A DNA stretch of 53,880 nt from Patescibacteria group bacterium. GTDB taxonomy: Bacteria > Patescibacteriota > Microgenomatia > UBA1406 > GWC2-37-13. The notes beneath the pieces were generated by a model that was not told the DNA's origin, searched no databases, and saw nothing but the letters and a program-made list of their open reading frames with translations. Shown in pieces: positions 35,444-45,020 of the stretch. The position numbers and the translations under genes are program-made. The stretch covers positions 1 through 53,880 of the forward strand of contig BPJE01000004.1 in assembly GCA_026004455.1 (NCBI GenBank), in the 5' to 3' direction. How positions within the stretch are numbered: the first letter of the stretch is position 1; every line of letters begins with the position of its first letter.

Positions 35444-36373
35444 ATGAAAGTGATTAAAACGCAAGATATTGATGTGGTAAAAAGTATTTTTAAACGTTTA
35501 GTGTTACCAGATGTTAATTCTCATAAAGGGGAAAATGGGAAAATTTTGATTATTGGCGGTTCATCTTTATTTCATGCTGCTTCACTTTGGGCAGCGGAGA
35601 CAGCTTCTTTTTTTGTTGATATAGTTCATTATTCATCAACTGAAGAAAATCAGAAAATATTTTTAAATTTAAAAACTAAATTTAGAAATGGAATTATTGT
35701 TAAAAAAGCAAATTTATTAGATTATGTCAAAGAAGATGATGTGATTTTGATGGGGACAGGGATGGTAAGACAATTAAAAGTCAATCCGCCAGCTGGCGGA
35801 CAAAAGTTAAAAGTTGAAATAAAAAAAATCTTTTCATTAAAAGATGAAGGAGAGTATACATATTTTTTGACAAAGTATTTGATTGAGAATTTTCCAGAGA
35901 AAAAGTTCGTTTTTGATGCAGGGAGTTTACAAATGATGGAAAAAGACTGGCTTTTAAATTTAAAGATAACACCAATTATTACTCCTCATCAAAAAGAGTT
36001 TGAGACACTTTTTCAAGAAAAAATCATTAATTTAAATTTTGATGACAAAATTAAGCTTGTAGAAAAAACCGCAAAAAAATATAAAATAGTTATTTTATTA
36101 AAAGCTATTAGAGATATTATTTCTGATGGAAAAAATACTTATGTTATTGAAGGTGGTAATCAAGGGTTAACAAAAGGTGGTACTGGAGATGTTTTAGCGG
36201 CCTTAGCTAGTTGTTTTTATATTAAAAATAATCCGATTGAGGCAGCATTATTGGCATCTTTGCTTTTAAAATTAACTGCTGATGAGCTTTTTAAAACTTA
36301 TGGATATTGGTATAATGTTAGTGTGGTTATTGATAATTTACCAAAAGTTTTAATGAGAAATATTAATATATGA
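35444..36373 (+). CDS. nnrD: ADP/ATP-dependent NAD(P)H-hydrate dehydratase, with a repeat-derived insertion
   Basis: It repairs hydrated NAD(P)H. The ribokinase-like YjeF C-terminal domain is recognisable by HKGENGKILIIGGSSLFHAASLWAAETAS, FVFDAGSLQMM, ITPHQKEFETLF and the catalytic block GLTKGGTGDVLAALAS. The partner epimerase NnrE is not fused, and 309 residues suits the single domain. Residues about 112-126 (LKVNPPAGGQKLKVE) are encoded by the CCGCCAGCTGGCGG repeat with its AAAGTT flanks and lie in a loop after GTGMVRQ, between conserved strands. Its stop overlaps the next gene (ATGA). Confidence 0.88.
   Translation: MKVIKTQDIDVVKSIFKRLVLPDVNSHKGENGKILIIGGSSLFHAASLWAAETASFFVDIVHYSSTEENQKIFLNLKTKFRNGIIVKKANLLDYVKEDDVILMGTGMVRQLKVNPPAGGQKLKVEIKKIFSLKDEGEYTYFLTKYLIENFPEKKFVFDAGSLQMMEKDWLLNLKITPIITPHQKEFETLFQEKIINLNFDDKIKLVEKTAKKYKIVILLKAIRDIISDGKNTYVIEGGNQGLTKGGTGDVLAALASCFYIKNNPIEAALLASLLLKLTADELFKTYGYWYNVSVVIDNLPKVLMRNINI
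35778..35818. repeat. Palindromic repeat in frame inside nnrD
   Basis: The perfect core CCGCCAGCTGGCGG (35786-35799) has flanks AAAAGTCAAT on the left and ACAAAAGTTAAAAGTT on the right, the same arrangement as in intergenic copies. It encodes P-P-A-G-G in frame; the frame used differs from that of the glycosyltransferase copy. Confidence 0.8.
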
Positions 36374-36807
36374 AAAAAGAAACACTAATTGCAATTTTTA
36401 TGGGGCTTATTTTTGGTGGATTTTTTGGGATATTTTTAATCAATAAAAACAAAGATTTAAGTTTAAGTAAAAATAAAATTTTAGCACCAACATCAATATT
36501 AACTCAAAAAAATTCTCAAAACAATGTAGTTGACTTTATTCCTTTAGAAATAAAAGAGCCAAATGATTATTTTATTACAAATGAAAATAATATTGATATT
36601 GTTGGAAAGGCAACAAAAGATTCATTAATAGTTGTTCAAACGCCAATTAAAGATATTGTTTATAAAAATGAAAAAGAAGATTTTAAAATTAATATTCCTC
36701 TAGCTTTAGGAGAGAATGTGATTAAAATTGTTGATTATCCGAAAGATAAAACTTTTGATTCTCAAGAAAAAATTTTAAGAGTTTATTATTTAAAAATTGA
36801 GTTATGA
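36370..36807 (+). CDS. Membrane-anchored Ig-like orphan
   Basis: 145 residues: N-terminal membrane segment (about 5-23, LIAIFMGLIFGGFFGIFLI), a short linker, and one beta-sandwich domain. The pattern PNDYFITNENNIDIVGKATKDSLIVV...FKINIPLALGENVIKIVDY resembles bacterial Ig-like modules (starting with a P-x-D strand and ending GxNxIxVxA). I see no catalytic motif. ATGA overlaps on both sides tie it to nnrD and to the next secreted protein. Confidence 0.6.
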   Translation: MKKETLIAIFMGLIFGGFFGIFLINKNKDLSLSKNKILAPTSILTQKNSQNNVVDFIPLEIKEPNDYFITNENNIDIVGKATKDSLIVVQTPIKDIVYKNEKEDFKINIPLALGENVIKIVDYPKDKTFDSQEKILRVYYLKIEL

Positions 36808-37514
36808 AAAAAATACTAACGATTATTTTAATTTTGATTAGTTTTTCTTTTTTAGCATTTTTTTCTTATGGTCAAACTATTACTCCTGAAGCATCATCGA
36901 CACCAAAAATAAGTATTACCAATCAAGATCAAAAAGCAATTGAAAATTTAAAAGAAAAAGTTGCTAATAAAGTTCAAGAAATCATTAAAAAAAACAATAA
37001 AGCGATTGTTGGAAGGGTAACTAGTATTTCTGATAATTTAATTAAAATAAAATCAGTTGATAATAAAGAATATGAAATAAAAATTGACAGTACTTTGACT
37101 AAATTTTATAAAATTTCAGGAGTAAATCAAAAAGAGATTAAAATTGATGATATTGCAAAAAATGATTATTTAATTGTTTCGGGTATTATTAATGATAAAA
37201 CAGTTGATGCTAATGCTGTATTTATTGATCAACCATTTTTGGTTGAGTCAGGAAAAGTAATTGAGGTTAATAAAGAAAATTACACAGTTAAAGTGATTAC
37301 TAGTGATAAAACTGTATATACATTAAGTTTTGAAACTTTTACGAAACAATATATTTTAAATATCAAAACTTTAGATATAGAAAAATCAGGTTTTTCTAAA
37401 ATGATAGTTGGTGATAGAATTCATTTTATTGCTGAGATTAAAGGTAATGAAAAAGATAATACTTATGAGGCGGCAAAAACGTTGCTTATTCCTCAAGAAT
37501 ACTTTATAAAATAA
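36804..37514 (+). CDS. Secreted or membrane-anchored beta-barrel protein (DUF5666-like)
   Basis: 236 residues with an N-terminal hydrophobic segment (about 3-21) and two similar strand-rich modules: IVGRVTSISDNLIKIKSVDNKEYEIKI...DYLIVSGIINDKTVDANAVFI and VESGKVIEVNKENYTVKVITSDKTVYTLSF. This strand pattern (G-x-V-x-x-I...I-x-V, then D-x-V-x-V-x-G) resembles DUF5666-type OB-like domains. Function unknown. It overlaps the upstream gene by ATGA and precedes secA by 3 nt. Confidence 0.55.
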   Translation: MKKILTIILILISFSFLAFFSYGQTITPEASSTPKISITNQDQKAIENLKEKVANKVQEIIKKNNKAIVGRVTSISDNLIKIKSVDNKEYEIKIDSTLTKFYKISGVNQKEIKIDDIAKNDYLIVSGIINDKTVDANAVFIDQPFLVESGKVIEVNKENYTVKVITSDKTVYTLSFETFTKQYILNIKTLDIEKSGFSKMIVGDRIHFIAEIKGNEKDNTYEAAKTLLIPQEYFIK

Positions 37515-37517
37515 TAT

Positions 37518-40166
37518 ATGCTTAATTTTTTAAAAAAACTTTTTGATTATAATCAAAAACAAATTGAAAGATTAAAGAAAAAGGTTGAAGAAATAAATAA
37601 ATTAGAAGATAAGGTAAGAGTTTTAAAAGATGAAGATTTTAAAAAAGAAACAAAGAAATTAAAAGAAGCAATTGCTGAAGATGAAAAAAAACTAGACCAA
37701 TATCTTCCTTGGGCTTATGCTTTGGTACGTGAAGCTGCTCGAAGAACTTTAAATCAACGTCATTTTGATGTGCAACTAATGGCAGCAATTGCTTTACATG
37801 AAGGAAAAATTGCCGAGCAAAAAACTGGTGAAGGAAAAACTTTATCAGCCGTGCCAGCTTTATATCTTAATGCTTTATTGGGTCGTGGTGTTCATTTAGT
37901 GACAGTTAATGATTATTTAGCACGAAGAGATGCTGGTTGGATGGGAAAAGTTTTTGATTTTTTAGGATTAAAAACAGCAGCGATAATCTCAGATAAATCT
38001 TTTCTTTATGATCCAAATTATAAAAATACTGAAGCAACTGATTGGCGACTTCAACATTTAAGACCAATTACAAGAAAAGAAGCTTATCAAGCTGATATTA
38101 CTTATGGAATAAATAGCGAGTTTGGTTTTGATTATCTTCGTGATAATATGGCTCAAAGTGTTGAGGAATTAGTGCAGCGAGATTTTTATTTTGCCATAAT
38201 TGATGAAGCTGATTCAATCTTAATTGATGAAGCAAGAACTCCTCATATCATTTCTGCACCATATGATGAAGATACTTCAAAATATTATCAATACGCAAAA
38301 ATTGTTAATATGCTTGATGAGAAAAATGATTATGTCATTGATGAAAAATTAAAAACAGCTAATTTTACTGAAAAAGGAATTGAAAAATTAGAGAAAATTT
38401 TAAATACACCCAATCTTTATGAAAAAGATTATGACACTCTTTTTCATCTTGAAGCAGCTTTAAAAGCAAAAACACTTTTTAAAAAAGATAAAGATTATAT
38501 CGTAAAAGACGGTGAGGTGATTATAGTTGATGAGTTTACCGGTAGACTTTTATATGGTCGGCGATTTTCAGAAGGAATTCATCAAGCAATAGAGGCAAAA
38601 GAACAAGTACCAATTCAAAAAGAGTCAAAAACTTTAGCAACAATTTCTTTACAAAATTACTTTCGTATGTATAAAAAATTAGCAGGAATGACAGGAACAG
38701 CTGCTACTGAAGCTGAAGAGTTTAATAAAATTTATAAAACTGAAGTCGTTGTCATTCCTACCCATCGACCAATGATTAGAAAAGATCGTCCAGATGTGAT
38801 TTATAAAACTAAAAAAGCAAAATATAATGCCGTAGTTGAAGAGATTATTAAAAATTATAAAATCGGTCGACCAGTATTAGTTGGAACGACTTCAATTGAA
38901 AATAATGAATATTTATCATTTTTACTTAAAAAAAGAGGTGTGCCTCATCAGGTTTTAAATGCAAAAAATCATGAAAAAGAAGCAGAGATTATTGCTAAAG
39001 CCGGTGAGAAAGGAGTAATTACTATTGCCACTAATATGGCTGGTCGTGGTGTTGATATTATTTTAGGCGGGGAAAATGAAAAATTAAAAATTAATGAATG
39101 GCAAAAAAGACATGATGAGGTGGTTAATTTGGGAGGATTACTTGTTATTGGTACAGAACGTCATGAATCTCGAAGAATTGATAATCAGCTTCGTGGTCGA
39201 TCAGGAAGACAAGGTGATCCAGGAGAGACAGTTTTTTATGTCTCACTTGAGGATGATTTAATGAGAATTTTTGGTGGGGAACAAATTAAAAAAATCATGA
39301 ATTTTTTAAACTTTCCTGAAGATCAACCATTATCTCACCCAATGGTATCTAAAGCGATAGAACAAGCTCAAGTAAAAGTTGAAGGATTTAACTTCGATAT
39401 TAGAAAGCACCTAGTTGATTATGATGATGTTTTAAATAAACAAAGAGAGATTATTTATTCTTTAAGACGAAAAATTCTTTTGGAAAAAGATAATTTTTAT
39501 GAAACTGTTTTTCAGATATTTAAAGAGGAAATAATCAATATTTTTAATCAATATGATTTAAGTGTTGATGATGAAGTTTTAAAAAAAGAAAATTTAAAAA
39601 TGTTAAAACAAGAATTATCAATGATTGTTGATGTCACTGAAAAAGAATTGACTGCTAACTCGATTGATTTAATTGAAAATAAAATTAAAAAAGAGTTTAA
39701 AAAAAGAGAAGAAAAATATGGAAAAGAAGTTTGGAAGCAAGTAGTCAAAACAGTGATATTGTCAGTAATTGATAAATTTTGGATGGATCATTTAACAGCA
39801 ATTGAAAATTTAAGAGAGGGAATTAATCTCCGCGGCTATGCTCAACTTAATCCGTTGATAGAGTATAAAAATGAGTCTTTTTCTATGTTTGAAAAGTTAA
39901 TTGCTGATATTAATAACGATATTACTAGAAGACTTTTTAAAATTGAGATTGTTGATCAATTAACAAAAATTCAAAAAGATCAATCATCAATGATTTTTCA
40001 ATCAGCCTCCTCTATTGATCCTTTTCATCAAAGCCAAAAATCAAATAATGATATAAAAAAACAAACTAATCAAAAAGCAATTAATCCTCATAAAAAATTA
40101 GGAAGAAATGATCCTTGTTGGTGTGGCAGTGGAAAAAAATATAAAAAATGTCATTGGCCTAATTGA
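37518..40166 (+). CDS. secA: Preprotein translocase ATPase SecA
   Basis: The motor that drives secretory proteins through SecYEG. 882 residues, intact. NBD1 has EQKTGEGKTLSAVPALYL (Walker A) and IIDEADSILIDEARTPHIIS (DEAD-like Walker B). VPTHRP-like text appears as VIPTHRPMIRKDRPD. NBD2 has VLVGTTSIENNEYLS, TNMAGRGVDIILGG and GTERHESRRIDNQLRGRSGRQGDPG. The C-terminus ends in a SEC-C zinc motif (DPCWCGSGKKYKKCHW), used for SecB and ribosome contact in other bacteria. Being the longest uninterrupted gene here, it serves as a control for the frameshift-rich regions. Confidence 0.97.
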   Translation: MLNFLKKLFDYNQKQIERLKKKVEEINKLEDKVRVLKDEDFKKETKKLKEAIAEDEKKLDQYLPWAYALVREAARRTLNQRHFDVQLMAAIALHEGKIAEQKTGEGKTLSAVPALYLNALLGRGVHLVTVNDYLARRDAGWMGKVFDFLGLKTAAIISDKSFLYDPNYKNTEATDWRLQHLRPITRKEAYQADITYGINSEFGFDYLRDNMAQSVEELVQRDFYFAIIDEADSILIDEARTPHIISAPYDEDTSKYYQYAKIVNMLDEKNDYVIDEKLKTANFTEKGIEKLEKILNTPNLYEKDYDTLFHLEAALKAKTLFKKDKDYIVKDGEVIIVDEFTGRLLYGRRFSEGIHQAIEAKEQVPIQKESKTLATISLQNYFRMYKKLAGMTGTAATEAEEFNKIYKTEVVVIPTHRPMIRKDRPDVIYKTKKAKYNAVVEEIIKNYKIGRPVLVGTTSIENNEYLSFLLKKRGVPHQVLNAKNHEKEAEIIAKAGEKGVITIATNMAGRGVDIILGGENEKLKINEWQKRHDEVVNLGGLLVIGTERHESRRIDNQLRGRSGRQGDPGETVFYVSLEDDLMRIFGGEQIKKIMNFLNFPEDQPLSHPMVSKAIEQAQVKVEGFNFDIRKHLVDYDDVLNKQREIIYSLRRKILLEKDNFYETVFQIFKEEIINIFNQYDLSVDDEVLKKENLKMLKQELSMIVDVTEKELTANSIDLIENKIKKEFKKREEKYGKEVWKQVVKTVILSVIDKFWMDHLTAIENLREGINLRGYAQLNPLIEYKNESFSMFEKLIADINNDITRRLFKIEIVDQLTKIQKDQSSMIFQSASSIDPFHQSQKSNNDIKKQTNQKAINPHKKLGRNDPCWCGSGKKYKKCHWPN

Positions 40167-40218
40167 CATTTATAAAAAAAAGGTTTATACTATAAATTGT
40201 TAGTTAGTTTTAAATAAC

Positions 40219-40314
40219 ATGAAAGAGGCTTTTGAAATGACTTCAAATATTGTATTTGATGTTTTATTTCTTCCTATTTTAGCTTTAATTAATATTCTTA
40301 ATGGAGAAAAATAA
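40219..40314 (+). CDS. Possible 31-residue membrane peptide
   Basis: A short frame encodes M-K-E-A-F-E-M then a hydrophobic stretch IVFDVLFLPILALINIL and ends NGEK, in the 148-bp gap between convergent secA and glmS. No ribosome-binding site is obvious, but TTTATAC and TATAAA-like elements precede it at 40184-40195. It may be a real small protein or chance. Confidence 0.25.
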   Translation: MKEAFEMTSNIVFDVLFLPILALINILNGEK

Positions 40315-42094
40315 TTATTTAACAGTAACACTTTTAGCAAGATTTCTTGGTTTATCAGGATCAGCACCTCGACCAATGCCTAAATAATATCCTAAAAGTT
40401 GACCAACAATAATATTAGCAAAAACAGTTAAATCACCCATATTTGGAGTTTTTATTAATTTATCAAATTCATTTGCCTCAAATGAAGCAATACCAATAAT
40501 TTTTCCACCTCTGGCTTTCATCTGTGCCGCTGAAGATAAAATTTCATCTTTAACTTGATCATTAACGGCCAAGACAAAACAAGGAGTATTTTTTTGAACA
40601 AGAGTGATGACTCCATGTTTTAACTCTCCTGAGGCAAAGGCTTCAGCATGAAGATAGCTTGTTTCTTTAAGTTTTAAAGCAAACTCAAGACTGGCAGGAT
40701 AGTTTAGATATTTACCAATAACAAAGGCATGTTCTTCATTAATTAATTCTTTAGCTAATTTGATAATTTGATCAAAAAGTTTTTTAGTTAAAAAATCAGA
40801 TAATATTTTTTTCATATTTTTTTATTTTTTGTTGCGCTTGAGAGTAATTCTTATTTAAAGCATTGGCAATAAGATATAAAGTGGCTAGTTGGGCAGTAAA
40901 AGCTTTGGTGGAAACAACAGCGATTTCTGGTCCAGCGCCAACAGGAATGACAATATCAGCCATTCTTTCCAGAGTTGAACCACGAGCATTAACAATAGCA
41001 ACAATTTTTGCTCCTAATTTTTTTGCCGACTTAGCCGCAATTAAAGTATCAGCAGTTTCTCCGGATTGAGAGATAGCAAAAATCAATGTTTTTTTATTGA
41101 CAAATTTTTCAAAAGGTAGATACTCATAAGCGCCATAAACGTCAACATCAATATTGTTGTTAGCAAAAAAATATTTTCCTGTTAAACCACAATAAAAAGC
41201 TGACCCACAACCAATAATTTTTATCTGATAGCCTTTTTTATAAAGGTCAACAATTTTTTTTATTTCATTTTCATTAATTGAGGCAGTTTTGGCAATGGTA
41301 TTTTTTTGTTCGTTGATTTCTTTAATTAAAAAATGAGGATAACCGCTTTTTTCCGCATCTTCTAATTTCCAGTCCAAAATTTGATATTTAATTATCTTTT
41401 GTTTTTTTGTTTTTAAATCATAAAGTTTTATTCCATTTTTATCAATTATTACTCCTTCACCATCATTTAAAAAATAAACTTTGTTAGTATATTTTAAAAA
41501 AGCTGGTACATCACTACCTAAAAAATGTTGTTGATTTTTTTCATCAATACCGACAACAAGCGGTGAGCCATTACGACAAGCAATAATTGTTTGTGATTCA
41601 ATATCCATCACTCCGATAGCATTTGAGCCAATAATTGAGTTAAACGAATCAAAAACTGCATCTTTAATTGATTGAGTTTTTAATTTTTCCTCGATTAAAT
41701 GAGCAATAACTTCAGTATCTGTTTGCGAGCGAAATTGATGATTATTTTTAATAAGTGTTTCTTTTATTTCTTGATAATTTTCGACAATACCATTGTGAAT
41801 AACAGCGATTTTTTCTTGACAATCTAAATGAGGATGAGCATTAAAATCGGTGACTCCACCATGAGTGGCCCAGCGAGTATGGCCAATAGCAATATCAGCG
41901 CGACCTAAAGTAGTTTTTGCTTCGCCAATTTTACCAATATGTTTTTCAAGAGAGATTTTTTTTGCTGATGAAGATAAAAAAGCAGCAATACCCCAAGAAT
42001 CATAACCGCGATACTCGAGTTTTTTTAAGCCTTCCAAAACTGTTTGGGCGGCTTTTTGAGTTTTATCATTGATGATAGCAAATATTCCGCACAT
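40315..42094 (-). CDS. glmS: Glutamine-fructose-6-phosphate aminotransferase (isomerising), one frameshift
   Basis: It makes glucosamine 6-phosphate, the first step to UDP-GlcNAc for peptidoglycan. The N-terminal glutaminase starts with the nucleophile Cys2 (MCGIFAIIND), followed by GYDSWGIA, GHTRWATHGG and HNGIVENY. Two SIS domains follow (ISQSGETADTLIAAKSAKKLGAKIVAIVNARGSTLER and LKETSYLHAEAFASGELKHG), ending KPRNLAKSVTVK as expected. The frame breaks at 40806-40812: A7 instead of A6 on the coding strand turns KKYEKILSDFL into a stop 10 codons from an overlapping ATG (40815). Corrected length is about 593 residues, normal for GlmS. Confidence 0.9.
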
Positions 42095-42109
42095 AGAAAT
42101 ATCAAATAC

Positions 42110-42224
42110 AATTCAAAAGTTAAAATTCAAAAGTCAAAAGTATAAGTTAAAATTAAAAAGTTTTTTTAAATTTTGAATTTTGAATTTTCATTTTGACTTT
42201 TGACTTTTGCATTTTGAATTTTAT
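42110..42224. repeat. AAAAGTC-type intergenic repeat upstream of glmS
   Basis: Heptamers TTCAAAAGTTAAAATTC, AAAAGTC on the left and CATTTTGACTTTTGACTTTTG, CATTTTGAATTTT on the right, nearly the same as the copy at 32152. It fills the gap between glmS and the exonuclease gene. Confidence 0.7.
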
Positions 42225-42237
42225 TTGGTTATCTTTT

Positions 42238-43152
42238 TCAAAACAAGCTTATCTGGTCTTGTTTTTTTTCGGGTTTTTTTTCTTCTTTTTTTTCGCCAAA
42301 GATTCTTTTAACAAGAGAGAAAATTTCGTATTTTTCCAAAAAATCTTTTAATTTTTTATTAAAACCATTAAATTTTAATTTATTAATATCGATCTCAATT
42401 GGCGCATCTTTGATAATAGTTGCTAATTTTTTTGATAAATAAACATTTTCTTTTTCACAAATGAGAATATTTTTAATTTTTTCTGATTCAATTTTATCAA
42501 GATTTTTATAGATATTATCAATACTACCAAATTTTTGAATAAGCTTAGCAGCATTAATTGGACCAATTCCTTTAGCACCAGGATAATTATCAGAGGGATC
42601 GCCAACTAAAGCTTTATAATCAACTACTTGAGATGGCAAAATATCTAATTTTTGCTTGATTTCAGTTTCATTGTAGATTTTTACTGTTGATAAACCAGCA
42701 ATTGGTGTAGCAACAAAAGTTTTATCATTGACAAGTTGAAAAATATCTTTATCACCAGAGACAATAATAATTTTGTAATCTTGATTGTTTTTAAAGATTT
42801 CACAAATTGTTCCAATAATATCATCAGCTTCATAACCATCTTTTTCCAAGCGGTAAATCGATGCTTCATCAATTGCTTGTTTTACCAAAGGAATTTGGAC
42901 GGCAAACTTATCATCAATTTTTGGTCTTTGAATTTGATATTTTTCATAAAGTTTATTTCTAAAAGTAGGTTTTGGAGTATCAAAAACAACTGCTAAATGA
43001 GTTGGTTTAAAATCTACAACTGTTTTATAAAGCATTGCTAAAAATCCATAAATGACATTAGTTGGTGTATTATCAGATGAAGTTAAAAGAGGATAAGCAT
43101 GAAATGCTCGGTGCATTATGGCATTACCGTCAATGAGAATTAGATTATTCAT
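42238..43152 (-). CDS. Stand-alone 5'-3' exonuclease (Pol I N-terminal-domain type) with clamp-binding tail
   Basis: A FEN-type flap nuclease that removes RNA primers and flaps. Metal ligands and motifs: LILIDGNAIMHRAFHA, VVFDTPKPTFRNKLYEKYQIQRP, YEADDIIGTI, IIIVSGDKDIFQLV and VGDPSDNYPGAKGIGPINAAKLI (helix-hairpin-helix). The polymerase domain of PolA is absent. The C-terminus is a charged linker (KKEEKKPEKKQD) followed by QISLF, which matches the bacterial sliding-clamp motif QLxLF. The ATG at 43152, overlapping the ftsH stop by 8 nt, is preferred to 43170, because the protein then begins directly with MNNLILIDG. Confidence 0.88.
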   Translation of the reverse strand: MNNLILIDGNAIMHRAFHAYPLLTSSDNTPTNVIYGFLAMLYKTVVDFKPTHLAVVFDTPKPTFRNKLYEKYQIQRPKIDDKFAVQIPLVKQAIDEASIYRLEKDGYEADDIIGTICEIFKNNQDYKIIIVSGDKDIFQLVNDKTFVATPIAGLSTVKIYNETEIKQKLDILPSQVVDYKALVGDPSDNYPGAKGIGPINAAKLIQKFGSIDNIYKNLDKIESEKIKNILICEKENVYLSKKLATIIKDAPIEIDINKLKFNGFNKKLKDFLEKYEIFSLVKRIFGEKKEEKKPEKKQDQISLF

Positions 43153-44986
43153 TTTGTTTTTTTTTACCAACTATTTTTTCAAACTCTTCTTCATCTAAAC
43201 TTTCTTTTTTTATTAATTCTTCAGCTACTTTATCGATCAGATCTCTTTGTTCTTTGATGATTTTTACCGCAGTTTTATAAGCGTCGTCAAGAATTTTCTT
43301 TATTTCTTGATCAATTTTTGACATCATTTCTTGAGAGATATTATTTTGCTCCATATAAGTTTTTCCCCATTCAGTGATATCCATTGTTGGTCCAAAATTA
43401 ACTGGTCCAAGACTGCTCATTCCATATTCAACTACCATAGCACGAGCAATTGAGGTGGCTTGATCAAAATCATTGGCAGCACCAGTGGTGATCTCATTAA
43501 ATATTACTTCTTCAGCTGCTCTACCACCCATCATCACTGCGATTCTTTCCAAGAGATGAGTTTTTGTTTCATGGACTTTATCTTTGGATGGAGGAATTAA
43601 AGTATATCCTAAAGCCATACCTCGAGAAACAATTGAAATTCGATGAACTGGATCAGTATGAGGTAAAAAATGAGAAACAATGGCATGTCCTGCTTCATGA
43701 TAAGCAGTCAGTTTTTTGTCATAGTCTGATTGATTGCGTTTTTTCTCTGGTCCAAGTTTGACTTTAGTAGCGGCTTCTTCAATATCTTCTTGAGTGATCT
43801 TATCTTGGTTTTTTCTGGCAGCATAAATAGCGGCTTCATTAAGCATATTTTCCAAATCAGCACCAGAAAAACCAACAGTTCTTTTTGCTACTTGATCCCA
43901 GTTGACTTTTTCATCAAAAGGTTTATTTTTAGCATGAATTTTAATGATTGCTTTTCTTCCTTCTAAATCTGGATAATCAACAATTATTCTTCTATCAAAA
44001 CGCCCAGGTCGAAGCAAAGCAGGATCAAGAAGATCACCACGATTGGTAGCGGCAATTACTACTATTTGCTCATTTGGTTCAAATCCATCCATTTCAACCA
44101 ATATTTGATTTAAAGTTTGTTCTCTCTCATCATGAGAAGGCATTACTCCATAAGAGCGGGCTCGACCAATAGCATCAATTTCATCAATGAAAATAATTGA
44201 TGGCGCATTTTTTTTAGCATTATCAAAAAGATCTCTCACTCTAGCAGCACCAATTCCAACCAACATCTCCATAAACTCGCTTCCAGCAATTGAGAAAAAA
44301 GGGACATTAGCTTCACCAGCAACAGCTTTGGCAAGCAAAGTTTTTCCGCAGCCAGCTGGTCCAACTAAAAGAACGCCTTTTGGAGTACGAGCACCAACTT
44401 TTTTGTATTTTTCTGGATTTTTAAGAAAATCAACCACTTCTTCAAGCTCTTTTTTTGCTTCATCGACTCCGGCAACATCAGCAAATTTTACTTTTGTCAT
44501 TGATTTATTAAATTTTTTTGCCCTTGATTGACCAAAAGAAAAAACTGAGTCTTGAGCGCCTTTTGCTTGACGAAAAAGATAAACAAAAAAAGCAATCATT
44601 AAAATTGTTGGTAAAAGATTAGCGATAAGATTAATAAGACTTCCAGCAGTGTCGAGATTTTTTACCTCAATTTTTACTTGTGAAGGATTGATTTTATTAT
44701 CTGATAAAATTTTGTTAAGAGAGTCATTTGGCTCTTTATATGAATTTGCTAAAGTGTTGTTTTTATAATAAACGATTAATTGGTTACCAATAACCTCAAT
44801 TTTTTTTACTTTATTGTTTTTAACATCAGTGATAACATCAGTGATTGGCTTTTCTGGAATAATTTTATTGATTTGGGAAGAAAAGCCTCTAAAAATTTGA
44901 ATTAAAAATAAAATAACAAAAAAAGCAATAAATAAAGTATTAATATTAATTTTAAATTCAAACTTTTTTACTTTTTTTTCTCTCAT
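43145..44986 (-). CDS. ftsH: ATP-dependent zinc metalloprotease FtsH
   Basis: A membrane AAA+ protease that removes damaged membrane proteins and regulators. 613 residues: two membrane segments (about 14-33 and 108-130) around a small periplasmic domain. The AAA module has [18 protein letters not shown] (Walker A), the pore loop [22 protein letters not shown] (Walker B) and the second region of homology ([20 protein letters not shown]). The protease domain has HEAGH in [18 protein letters not shown] and a downstream Asp in NDFDQAT. All parts are normal. It is transcribed divergently from the t6A gene through a 34-bp gap. Confidence 0.96.
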   Translation of the reverse strand: MREKKVKKFEFKININTLFIAFFVILFLIQIFRGFSSQINKIIPEKPITDVITDVKNNKVKKIEVIGNQLIVYYKNNTLANSYKEPNDSLNKILSDNKINPSQVKIEVKNLDTAGSLINLIANLLPTILMIAFFVYLFRQAKGAQDSVFSFGQSRAKKFNKSMTKVKFADVAGVDEAKKELEEVVDFLKNPEKYKKVGARTPKGVLLVGPAGCGKTLLAKAVAGEANVPFFSIAGSEFMEMLVGIGAARVRDLFDNAKKNAPSIIFIDEIDAIGRARSYGVMPSHDEREQTLNQILVEMDGFEPNEQIVVIAATNRGDLLDPALLRPGRFDRRIIVDYPDLEGRKAIIKIHAKNKPFDEKVNWDQVAKRTVGFSGADLENMLNEAAIYAARKNQDKITQEDIEEAATKVKLGPEKKRNQSDYDKKLTAYHEAGHAIVSHFLPHTDPVHRISIVSRGMALGYTLIPPSKDKVHETKTHLLERIAVMMGGRAAEEVIFNEITTGAANDFDQATSIARAMVVEYGMSSLGPVNFGPTMDITEWGKTYMEQNNISQEMMSKIDQEIKKILDDAYKTAVKIIKEQRDLIDKVAEELIKKESLDEEEFEKIVGKKKQNE

Positions 44987-45020
44987 AAAGGTATTTTAAC
45001 AGATTTGATAAAATAATGCT
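44987..45020. promoter_or_regulatory. Divergent ftsH / tsaC-tsaE promoter gap
   Basis: In 34 bp both genes find a -10 box. On the minus strand TAAAAT sits 6 nt before the ftsH ATG; on the plus strand TAAAAT (45009-45014) sits 6 nt before the tsaC-tsaE ATG. Each predicts a leaderless mRNA, with -35 regions reaching into the other gene. Confidence 0.5.

Noticed and set aside
40184-40218. A tRNA or small RNA gene in the secA-glmS gap
   Set aside because: No cloverleaf or stable fold was found; only a possible 31-residue peptide is listed, at low confidence.
43564-44531. Plus-strand open frames opposite ftsH
   Set aside because: They are antisense shadows of an intact, highly conserved FtsH and have no family resemblance.
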